A stretch of 49,251 nucleotides of DNA from Byssothecium circinans (lineage: Eukaryota; Ascomycota; Dothideomycetes; Pleosporales; Massarinaceae). How positions within the stretch are numbered: the first letter of the stretch is position 1; the number at the start of each line of letters is the position of its first letter. Under the pieces are notes generated by a model that did no database searches, had not been told where the DNA came from, and was given only the letters and a program-made list of their open reading frames with translations. Of the stretch, positions 40,901 through 49,251 are shown one piece after another. The position numbers were made by a program, and so were the translations under genes. The DNA lies in the NCBI GenBank assembly GCA_010015675.1, contig ML977032.1, positions 167,206 through 216,456 of the forward strand, read 5' to 3'.

Positions 40901-42123
40901 TTTCTGTTCAATGAACAGTCCAAGGCTATTGGCCAGCTGGTGTCATTAGTCAGAGTCAAGGGGTCGGAGCATCGGTCAGACAATACCTCTGCAAGCTTCT
41001 TGCACAGCGTGTACTTTTGCTCATTCAGATCTTGGATGTTCATGTCTGAGAGCGTCCAGCTGTATACATCGCGCAGCAGCGACACGCTATTAGGCGCGAA
41101 CATTGGGCACACCAGCTCCTCGAAATCCTCGTCGCGCAGATGGTGCCGAGCGTAGACAGCTTGGAGCACATCGACTGCTGCCTGTGGTAATCGGTCAGTA
41201 TGCTTAGATTGTGTTGTGCAGTTCGCATATCATACCGTCTGAAGTTCGACAATCGGCACTCCAAGAGCCTTGCACACGTGCTCAATTACCTGGACGGCCG
41301 CAATTGCCCTGGGAATAACCCACGACATGCAAGCCCTCAGTGTATTCAGCGTCTTGACAGCAGCTGTCCGTACATCTTCCCGGCCCGCATAGTCCTGCGA
41401 CAAACACCACGAGAGGTTATCGCACAGCCTCTTGAGCCAGCCCTCATCCCCAAAGCGCACATCCAGATTCTTGTCTCGGGTAGGCAGATGCTGGGTGAGC
41501 ACAGCCGCCGGCGTGAAGATCTCCACGCATGCCCGCCCCAGATCGCTGCCTCGTAGGCCGGCCGTCGCATCTTCGCGGTTGAAAATCTCTTCCGACAGCG
41601 TCTCGAGCACATACAGCACGACAGCCTGGTGGTGCAGCGACGTCTGCCACAGCTCCACCAGCTGCTGGTCCATATTCATCCATTCGGCGCCCCAAGCCCT
41701 CTTTGCAATCTCAGTCCACAGCTGGGCGACCTTGTTGCGCAGGTAGACGGGGTCCTCGGGCGAGATGGATTGTGCCAGCTCCACCACGTAGCTCCGCAGC
41801 GCCTCTAACTGACCTCCCTCAAAGTCATCCCACTTGTATTTTATGGAAAACTCGAGCATGGTGAGGCCATAGTGGCGGAGCTGCGCATGTTGCGTCCTGT
41901 CGAGCGCGAGCTTGTAGCCGTGCGAGGGCGCTTCCGGATGCCGCTTGGCTTGTTCGAGGTATTCGGTCGCGGCGCGGCGGGTCTCATTGCTCGAAGCAGG
42001 CTCGTAGATGGCTTGGAGCGCGGGCAGAACCTGGTCGAGGGAGACGTTTGCGAGGTTATGGCCGTGGCCGTGGCCGTGGCCATTGGTGACACCAGCCTGC
42101 GGGGCGCCGTCTGCCTCATCCAT
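37957..42123 (-). CDS. karyopherin, exportin-5/Msn5 family
   Basis: Nine exons on the minus strand (42123-41236, 41181-40987, 40936-40471, 40419-40286, 40239-40168, 40119-39895, 39848-39745, 39697-38634, 38582-37957) splice in frame to 1257 residues, the usual size. The N-terminal importin-beta-like repeat is clear: LDQVLPALQAIYEPASSNET, RHYGLTMLEFSIKYKWDDF, YLRNKVAQLWTEIAKRAWG and the XPO1/IBB-type HHQAVVLYVLETLSEEIF. Later helices include CPMFAPNSVSLLRDVYSW, FALTFLEYLLTLRLADNP and YYVDCQKDLASLIAGII. This family exports phosphorylated transcription factors in yeast (Msn5) and structured RNAs in animals (XPO5) with RanGTP. A His-Gly run near the N-terminus (GHGHGHGH) is a local oddity. Confidence 0.88.
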
Positions 42124-42503
42124 CTCGCACGCCGCCTGCAGATGTACTCGTATGTGGTCGAAGTTGTGTAGGAGAGATCGCTGCCAATTTCGGGGGTGGT
42201 GAGGGTTCGGCGGAGTGGGGAGCTATTTTCGGAGCGGTGTATAAATGTAGACCTCAGGTGAGGAGCGCGGATGCCGAGTGGGCGCGCCGAAATGGTGCGT
42301 GTGGCCAGAAGTCGGTGAAGATTGCGCTGACGGTATCCATGTCCCGGCCGAGGGTGCAGTGTTAAGGTGAGGGGGACGATCGAGAGAGAGCAAAACTAAT
42401 AGTCACGACAGAGACTCGGTAGTCGCGTTAGAGGCTTGCGGGCTTCGCGTGTCCACGTGCACCTGGCCAGGATGTGGCATTGGGGCGGTTAACTGCCTGA
42501 AAG
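42124..42503. other. intergenic between exportin and GH5 genes
   Basis: Upstream region of the exportin gene. No ORF or RNA recognised. Confidence 0.5.
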
Positions 42504-45152
42504 CTACATATGTGCAATGTCCCAGTATTGAATTCCCGGTGCTACTGCCCAAGTACCATCCCTATCCCAATCCGTCTCCCAAACGCCTTCAATGTTGAAC
42601 GCCAAACAAATGCAGCCTATTAAAGCTGACATCACCGTGCATGTGAAAATCACCACCAACGAAAGCGAACTTGCCACAAACGCTCCTACATCTGTGTCAA
42701 AGTCAGCATCTACGTAGTCAATCCGCAGGTAGAGAACACGTACCACGGCGCACGCTGCCTTCTGGCATTGCTGCAAGTAGCCTTCATCCTCTTCCGTCCC
42801 CAACGCTCCGCCCTGTTTGCGGATCACGCCCTTGACAGTGATTGTCTGCTCGCCTTCGGCATGCCACCATTGCAGCATCTGTTGTATCGCGCCATTCGTC
42901 TCTTCAGTGCTAATTGTCCACCTGCCTCCGCTGACCTCGACGCTGGTTTGGCCTGCGGGGAAGTGGAATGTTGGAAGGTAGATGACCGTAGGCGTGGCTT
43001 CGGCCGTCGAGCTCGGTGCCGTCAGGGTGAACTTGAATGTGCAATTCCGGAGATCAAACCCGAAGCTCTCCACATCGCCATGAGTGGCTACGGGGGTGGG
43101 TCTGACGAAAGCCTCCGCTGCGCGAAGACCAGAAACATCACCGTTACCTGACTTGGAGCTCATCTGATCGACAGACAGCGTTTTCCTGAGATTACCGGGA
43201 TTAACGCCCAACGTGTCCGACGATGACTGCGCTCTTGAAAAAGAGGGCGAATTCGTGTCGAGCGATGCGCGGGACTCTGCTTCCGTGAAGGAGCCTGGGG
43301 GGACTGCCTTGTCGTCTAATGAAAAGATGGAAAGATCTTCATCGTTCCACCGATCGCCCCAAACATGGTTGTTCTACAGTAATCAGATTCAAACTTCACC
43401 TCATGCGGAATGCTTACCGTAGCAACATAAGTCCACAGCGTGTAGCCGTTAACCTTGCTCTCTTCCAGCGCAAAGTGGTTCGCGTCGAGCGCCGCTATTT
43501 GGCTGCTGTAGTTGCCCGTCTTGTAGGCATACTGGTCATCCATGTCGTATGGGATACCGATCTCAGAGAATAGACAGGGATGGTTTCCCATGTAGTCCAA
43601 GCCCTCTTGCCGTATGGCGGCGAGCTGGTTGGCGAAGCAATTTCGAATAGCCGTCTCGCCAATCTTGATAGCGAAGGCTGGAGTCAAATACTTGCCCCTG
43701 AGAACCCCAAACACATCGATGTTCCATACGCGGTTCCTGTATTGCGTTAGCGCCTGCCGTGGATGTGATACAGCCGTACTTGCCATTTCTTGGTCATGAG
43801 CGTGATGCCATCATAGAAATGGGGGCAGTATATCATGTTGGGGTCGTCATCCTCGGTGCCCTTTATAAGTGGTGGTACTTCAAATACTGGAGGTTGGCAA
43901 AACATCAACGAGTCGGGAAAGACGGACTTGATCGCCTTGCTGTACCTCCGGTAGTGGTCCATGTACCAGTGGTTTGTGAAGTAGTCATAGTTGATCGTCT
44001 TTCCATTTCGCGGATCTTTACTAAAGTAGTCTTTCTTCAGAAGGGTGTCGCTTGCTGGATCCCATACGCCATGTTGCGCCCACAAGCACTCGCCCAGTCG
44101 CCACCCGGGGTCGCGTTTCCAGCCGTATGTCGTATCAGGGTAGCTCTTCGACAGCCATGCCATTGTGCCTTGGGGATCCACTAAGAAGGAGCCCGACTTG
44201 TACGGCCCCATGCCTCCAAAGTCCCATGTGTCGACCTCGCAAGCTCTACCCGATCCGGTTAGGATGGCTTGCCAAGCAGTGGGAGAGGTGCCCTTCTGAA
44301 GCTTCTGCTCACTTGGAATGACGGAGATGTCCTGGTAGCCGATGATGCCACGGTTTGGTTCGTTCATGCTCTCGAATCCCACCACTGGATCTTGCCACAG
44401 GTCGCCAGCCTCCTTGATGCGCCTGGCTAGATGTGCGACTGCGTCGATGAAGTGGTCCTGCAGATAGTCCTGGATGTTTTTGCCGTCGATGATGGCCTTT
44501 GGGGCGAACTCTTTGCCGGCAAAGAAGATGGTGAAGACTGCCTGGCAGACAAGTCGAGAGTAGTTGGTCGCCCATATCATCTTGGGGAAATTGGCTGGTT
44601 CTGGGTACACATTTTGAACGAGAGCAGCTTGGCCAACATCAAATTTGGTGGGATCCAGCCCGCATGCGTAGAGTGTCCACATGGGTGCACCTGAGCCGCC
44701 AGAAAATCGTGACCACTGAAGAATGGGTCAGAGAGAAGAAGAATATATTGAATGAGAGGGCTACATACAACGTCCTGGTGCGGATCCATAAACACATAGA
44801 AGCCATACTCTTTCGCTTCTCTCAAAATAGCGATAGTGTACTGTATCCACTCCTCATCGTACTTGCCGGGCCCCTCGTGCTCGATTGCCTCCCACGTAAA
44901 GACGTATCGGATGGTGTTGTACCCCCAACTCCGCAACCGCGCGAAATGTGTTTTAGCTTCCTCTACGGGGAAGGGCCTGCCCACGAAAGATACCTTGTCG
45001 CCATCGAAGAAGTGCTCGGGAATGTAAGAGGGCTGGTCGGGCGTGGCGGGGAATTTGGCGTCGGCGGCACAGTTGATTCCATGGAGCGTTACCTCGCGGT
45101 TCTCGCCGTCTCTAAAGGTGCGGCCGTCGATGCGCAGGCGGAGGGGCGACAT
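42504..45152 (-). CDS. GH5 beta-glucosidase, steryl-glucosidase/glucosylceramidase (EGCrP) type
   Basis: Exons 45152-44769, 44715-43784, 43736-43418 and 43373-42504 give 834 residues. Intron 2 has a GC donor (GCAAGT...AG). The TIM barrel shows LHGINCAADAKFPATPDQPS, WGYNTIRYVFTWEAIEHEGP, the acid/base Glu in GFESMNEPNRG (Glu247) and the nucleophile Glu in PCLFSEIGIPYD (Glu497). A C-terminal beta-sandwich region (TVIYLPTFHFPAGQTSVEVS) follows, and one transmembrane segment lies near residue 780 (SLSLVVIFTCTVMSALIG). Fungal relatives hydrolyse glucosylceramide or ergosteryl glucoside (family knowledge). There is no signal peptide, consistent with the cytosolic/vacuolar fungal enzymes. Divergent from the DNAJC3 gene. 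Confidence 0.88.
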
Positions 45153-45528
45153 GGTTCCCAAGTGAAAAGCGAAGAGTCAGTATCCACAGTGGGGAGAGCA
45201 GTAGAGAAAGAAAAGGATAGCAGGGGGATCGTCGGCTCTAGTAGGTGTGGACTATTTGTATTTGGCGTTTGGCGTAATAAGAGGCGCATGATGTATAGAT
45301 GCAGGCGCTTGGGCCCTGCCCGCATGAACCGATCGGGTGGCGGCGATCTGGCTGGTGGTGAAAGAGGACAGCTTGACAATACTCCAGCCTGGACATTCCT
45401 CGTATAAATTAATACAAACACTCCCGCCCCTTCCATGCCTTAGGACACGCAACCCTCTCCCCACGCTCTTCGCTTCTCAGGAACCTACCGGCGTCTCTCC
45501 TTCAACCACACCTTTCCAACGCCCCAAC
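45153..45528. promoter_or_regulatory. divergent promoter region of GH5 and DNAJC3-type genes
   Basis: A 376-bp region between two start codons pointing outward. A TATA-like TATAAATT is at 45403-45410, about 125 bp before the DNAJC3 ATG. Confidence 0.5.
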
Positions 45529-47149
45529 ATGATCCTCCGACTCTCGTCCCTGGCCCTGGGGCTGCTCTCTGTCGCTCCGCTCACCACCGCGCTTTCACCC
45601 TCCGACATCCCCGCCGACACGCCCGTGTCGCAGCTGATCAAGGACGCCGGCATCAAGCTGGCCACGGGGAACTCGCAAGAGGCCCTCACCTACTTCGACG
45701 TCGCCATCTCGCGCGACCCGCGCAACTACCTCACCTTCTTCCGACGCGGCGCCGCCTATCTCTCCCTCGGCAAGACGAAGCAGGCGCAACATGATTTTGA
45801 CAAGGTCTTGGAATTGAGGCCTGGGTTTGAAGGCGCCCTGGTGCAGAGGGCGAAGATAAAGGCACGAAAGGCCGACTGGGCTGCCGCGCGCAAGGACTAC
45901 GAGGCCGCAAACAAAGCGGATGAGGTTGCGCAGCTCGAGGAGGCCGAAGGCGCTGCGAAACTGGCAGAGGAGGCGGAAAAGAAGGGAGACTGGGAGGCAT
46001 GTGTCACACAGGCGGGTGCGGCCATCCTCGTGGCGGGCGCGGCCTACGACATCCGGAAGACCAGGGCCAACTGTCGCTTCCAGAGGGGCGAGGTGGTCGA
46101 GGGCATCAGCGACTTGCAGCATCTCCTCCAGATCAACACGGACGACATCCAGCCACATCTGCAGAGCTCCGCCATGGCCTTCTACTCGCTCGGTGAACCA
46201 GAGAAGGGCCTCAAGCATATTGCGCAATGCCTCCAGTCAGATCCCGACAACAAGGTGTGCATGAAGCTTCGGAGACGGGAAAAGAACCTGGAGAAGAGCT
46301 TGAAGAAGGTGCGATCCTACTTTGAGAAGCGACAGTTCGCTACAGCTTCCAAGCTATTGATCGATCGCGGCGCCGACGAACCCGGGCTACTCAAGGAGGT
46401 CAAGCAGGATTTCAACGACTATGTCGAACAAGGCTACATTTACAAGAACGCGCCCCAGGGTCTTTACCAGGACTTGGTTGAGAAGACGTGCGAGGCCTAC
46501 GTAGAGGTAAGGTCTATCTACTCCCCGTTGACTATATGTTGCTAATGATTTGCAGATGAACAACTTCAAAAAGGGGACAGCATACTGCACAGAAGCGCTG
46601 AAGTTGAACCCCGACTCGCTCCATGGTCTTATCCACAAGGCACAGAAGGAGCTCGATGCCGACGACTTCGAAGACGCCATTCGCACGCTCGAACACGCCA
46701 AGGAGCACCACCAGCAGCACCAAAAGATCCATGAACTTCTCCAAAAAGCCCAAACCCTCCTCAAGCGATCGAAGCAAAAGGACTACTACAAGGTCCTTGG
46801 CGTAGACCGCGATGCCGACGAGCGCCAGATCAAGAAAGCCTACCGCAAACTCTCCAAGATGTACCACCCTGACAAGGCGTCGTCAAATGGCATCACTCCC
46901 GAGGAAGCGCAAAAGAAGATGGCCACGGTCAATGAAGCATACGAAGTCCTATCCAACCCCGAGCTCAAGCAACGCTTCGACAACGGCGACGACCCCAACA
47001 ACCCCGAACAGCAGCAGGGAGGTCACCCCTTCCACGGGTCACCATTTGGTGGGCCTGGCGGTCAGCAATTCTTCTTCCAGCAGGGCGGTGGTCAATTCAA
47101 GTTCCAGGGTGGCGGCAACCCGTTTGGCGGCAACCCGTTCGGGTTTTAG
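45529..47149 (+). CDS. ER co-chaperone DNAJC3/P58IPK type (TPR repeats plus J domain)
   Basis: Exons 45529-46506 and 46556-47149 give 523 residues. A signal peptide (MILRLSSLALGLLSVAPLTTA) directs it to the ER lumen. Tetratricopeptide repeats run through most of the protein (for example LTFFRRGAAYLSLGKTKQAQ, KGLKHIAQCLQSDPDN, KGTAYCTEALKLNPDSLHGL). The J domain starts at DYYKVLGVDRDADERQIKKA (about residue 401), with the catalytic HPD at 430-432. A Gly/Phe/Gln-rich tail follows, with no HDEL-type retention signal. The family delivers unfolded clients to the ER Hsp70 (BiP/Kar2) and stimulates its ATPase. The start is fixed by the signal peptide, although the frame is open upstream to about 45337. 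Confidence 0.93.
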
Positions 47150-47591
47150 CTTTTTTAGACGGTAGATTTGGAGTACTTGGAGTTTTCAAGGGCATTTTCT
47201 GGCGTCGCTGTGTGAAATAGTTGAACTGTAACCCGATATATATCAATTTTCAAACTTCAATTTAGTAAACAGGGGTAGTATCAAAGTCATCTGACATTTC
47301 TTGCATACTCCACCCTTCCAGAAAACACAAGTGCTATATAGGGGTCCCCTATAACAGAGCCTCGTCGACTTGCCTGACGATTTACCAAGTGAAGCGCAGC
47401 CAACTTTGATTATTATAAATGCTCCATCTTGCACTCAGCAGCCTACGCCGCTACGCGCCTCTCTCGGGCTGCACGTTTCGATATCACTCGGTAGAACGCG
47501 TACATCTTCAGCCCTTTTTACTGGATACCTACCGCTCCTGTGTTCAAGACCGAACATCGCAATCGACGTGAAACACTACGTCGAGACGGAA
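47150..47591. other. 3' region of the DNAJC3-type gene and short intergenic
   Basis: Contains a near-perfect palindrome TATAGGGGTCCCCTATA at 47337-47353 (8-bp arms, 1-nt centre). No gene seen. Confidence 0.5.
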
Positions 47592-47810
47592 ATGTGCGAG
47601 CAGAACCGCCATCACTACCAGCAGTGCGGGCACCTATACGCCTACGACTACTCTCGATACGCCGCGGGCTGGTAATTCCCTTTGTGTTCCCGCAACTGGA
47701 CGAACGCGAGATCTTCCTCGAGCTCTCGATGCGCGGGATCAAAATCTGCCTGGGGTATGCCCGGGTTGTCAAGGAGCATCGCCTCCAAGCGCCGAACATT
47801 CTCAGTAGTT
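47592..47810 (+). pseudogene. small CGH-type cysteine protein, broken
   Basis: An ATG opens a frame reading MCEQNRHHYQQCGHLYAYD, like the start of small fungal proteins with a C...CGH motif. It stops at TAA (47673-47675). One base off, the downstream frame reads LCVPATGRTRDLPRALDA and GVCPGCQGASPPSAEHSQ, with the C-x2-C pair expected for such proteins. A frameshift or a missed intron would join them. Function unknown and the relationship is tentative. Confidence 0.3.
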
Positions 47811-47974
47811 GTAAGTTTAGCAGTTTCAACATGCTAGCGTTACGGTCATCCGTCGCTCCATCGGTTCATGCCAACATCGCATCCGATGCCTTCGACGTCT
47901 TCGCTCGCTTGGTCCTCCCCCAAGGATACAGAAAATCGCTGTACTGTCGAATTTTCCGTATAAGGTTTTCTCTC

Positions 47975-48424
47975 TCAAGGGCATTTTGAATTTGCGTGAC
48001 TTGGCTTAGCTACAGTGTTAGTCACTACCCAGAAAAGAGAACTGCAATGCGCGTACAATTTACCCTGTCCATCACGACGAATGCGATAAATCTCATGTGG
48101 TAACTTTCCAAAATCCGGGTTTTCTGTTGAGTCTTGCTCCATATCAAGTGTGATGTGGAATCTCGTCTGCCGCAGCTCGGGATCTTGAAAAGGCTCGATG
48201 TGTGCGTAGTGCCTATCCTCTTCCTATTCCGTAGCAGGACGGCCGTCAAAGGCGAGGTATGTCTTGATGGCGTCGTTGTACTCTGAAGGATCGCCCTCGG
48301 AAAATTCATTGACCTTCAGTCGAAGAATTACGCGTTTGGCTGGAGCTTTGTTGACGGAGACTGACAGCGGATGGTCTGGTTGTGCCCCCGCAGAGCCTGG
48401 TATTGGGCCCTCGATCTCCGGCAT
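47975..48424 (-). pseudogene. hypothetical protein, 149 codons with one nonsense codon
   Basis: From the ATG at 48424 the frame reads MPEIEGPIPGSAGAQPDHPL, then RVILRLKVNEFSEGDPSEYN and AFDGRPATE. It meets TAG at 48224-48226 and continues in the same frame with HIEPFQDPELRQTRFHITLD and GKLPHEIYRIRRDGQGKLYA up to TGA at 47975-47977. The smooth character on both sides suggests a single substitution (CAG to TAG would do). The last codons may instead be an intron (GTAGTG after SSLFW). The product is soluble and unrecognised. Confidence 0.4.
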
Positions 48425-49021
48425 GATAGTATGGAAATTGCTAGGGTGGAGGTAAGTAGAACGATGAACGAAGACTGAGCCAGGATAAAAGGAGTGGGTT
48501 CTTGTTGGTGCGGGGGAAAACTATGACAAAACAAGCTAGACTGTTGAGGGGTGTTTACAAGACCGGATTCCTGCAACCTTCCAAGCAGTCATATTCCTTA
48601 TAGTTTCTCACAGCGATGCCTGCGCCGCCACAGGTCCGCGATCCCAAGTAGTCTGTCGCCAAAAGACAACATGCGTGGCGATTGAAACAATTCGCCGCAC
48701 ACCGAAAAACTTCAGCTCATATTTACCCACACCCAACAAAGCCCTTGTAACCTCTTCCTACTCCTACGTAAAAGAGCAGGCCTAGCTTTGCAATTCTATA
48801 GTTTATTAATGTTTAAGGAGACTAATTAATATTATGATGGTCTTCAGTGAGAGAGTATTATGTGTGCGGGGAATTCTTTCAACCGCGTGCATGCATACCC
48901 TCGGAGGGATATCCAGTAAGCTAGCCTATATAGATTCCGGCCGCCAGGGGTTTCCGGCCACATCGCCAAATCGGCCACCCCTCAGAAAATCACGCGTTTT
49001 CTCTCCACGCAACGCATCAAA
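48425..49021. other. intergenic and 5' region of the right pogo-type element
   Basis: No gene. The part just before 49022 (from about 48930) is GC-richer and is probably the 5' untranslated part of the transposon. Its inverted repeat cannot be verified because the other end is outside the window. Confidence 0.5.
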
Positions 49022-49251
49022 ATGGATAACCGCGAAATCGCAATTCAATCAGCTATTAACGATCTTAATGCTGGCATTTACAAAAGCCAGAGAGCAGCTG
49101 CAAAGGCCTACGGGATCCCTCGAACAACGTTGCAGGATCGATTACACGGTGCAACCAACGCGCGAACCAGCCATCAATGGATGCAGAAATTGACCCCCCT
49201 ACAAGAGGATTTCCTTGTGGATTGGATCCTCGAAGAGGACGCTCGCGCCTG
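49022..49251 (+). CDS. pogo/Tc5-type transposase, N-terminal part (runs off the right edge)
   Basis: An ATG at 49022 opens a frame to the window end, 76 codons. It encodes MDNREIAIQSAINDLNAGIY, a Psq-type helix-turn-helix (SQRAAAKAYGIPRTTLQDRL), then LTPLQEDFLVDWILEEDARA, the start of the CENP-B/Tc5 second DNA-binding domain. It is a different element from the one at the left edge, with low identity outside the shared fold. No stop is seen. The catalytic DDE part is outside the window. Confidence 0.82.
   Translation, partial: MDNREIAIQSAINDLNAGIYKSQRAAAKAYGIPRTTLQDRLHGATNARTSHQWMQKLTPLQEDFLVDWILEEDARA

Noticed and set aside
42666..42745. Possible intron near the C-terminus of the GH5 gene (GTACGT...TAG)
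   Set aside because: Removing the 58-nt segment shifts the frame, while the unspliced frame stays open through a plausible membrane segment.
45337..45528. Longer N-terminus for the DNAJC3-type protein
   Set aside because: The ATG at 45529 starts a textbook signal peptide, and the upstream extension would bury it.

Overview
The window looks like nuclear DNA of a filamentous ascomycete, most likely a dothideomycete of the Pleosporales type (inference). Genes carry several 45-75 nt GT-AG introns with CTAAC-like branch sites. The gene set is eukaryotic: proteasome lid, GPI transamidase, complex I, exportin, rhomboid. Dead transposons carry in-frame stops that nearly all read as C-to-T changes, the footprint of repeat-induced point mutation (RIP).

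There are two compartments. Bases 1 to about 27.7 kb are an accessory, decaying half. The window opens and closes inside two different pogo/Fot-type transposases. Next come a gene fragment with beta-repeat motifs (0.3-1.8 kb) and an SGNH-hydrolase pseudogene cut in two by a complete but mutated hAT transposon (3031-6069, 21-bp inverted repeats, perfect 8-bp target duplication). A DUF726/Mil1-like lipase-fold gene, a frameshifted BTB gene, two damaged GH16 glucanase paralogues in opposite orientation, and a cysteine-rich membrane protein follow. Between the last of these and the second GH16 gene lies a tRNA-Met gene broken by three introns. The 20.4-27.7 kb stretch is AT-rich and holds two relics of one tyrosine-recombinase-like gene, several tandem repeats, and one intact two-exon gene of unknown function.

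Bases 27.8 to 47.2 kb are an ordered housekeeping half: rhomboid protease and GAA1 (divergent), Rpn9 and an NDUFA9-like complex I subunit (divergent), a 2OG-Fe(II) oxygenase, an exportin-5/Msn5-type karyopherin, a GH5 steryl-glucosidase/glucosylceramidase-type enzyme, and a DNAJC3/P58IPK-type ER co-chaperone. Each can be spliced into one continuous frame. Several of these products act on membranes and the secretory pathway (GAA1, rhomboid, DNAJC3, GH5), but the order looks like ordinary synteny rather than a functional cluster. The last 2 kb return to small broken genes and the second pogo element.

The most unusual object is the tRNA-Met(CAU) at 18193-18397. Besides the canonical anticodon-loop intron it has two further insertions, in the D-loop and at the T-stem/T-loop junction, with spliceosomal-type ends (GTAAGC...AG and GTAAAA...TACTAAC...CAG). 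Removing all three gives an exact 74-nt cloverleaf, followed by a T6 Pol III terminator.
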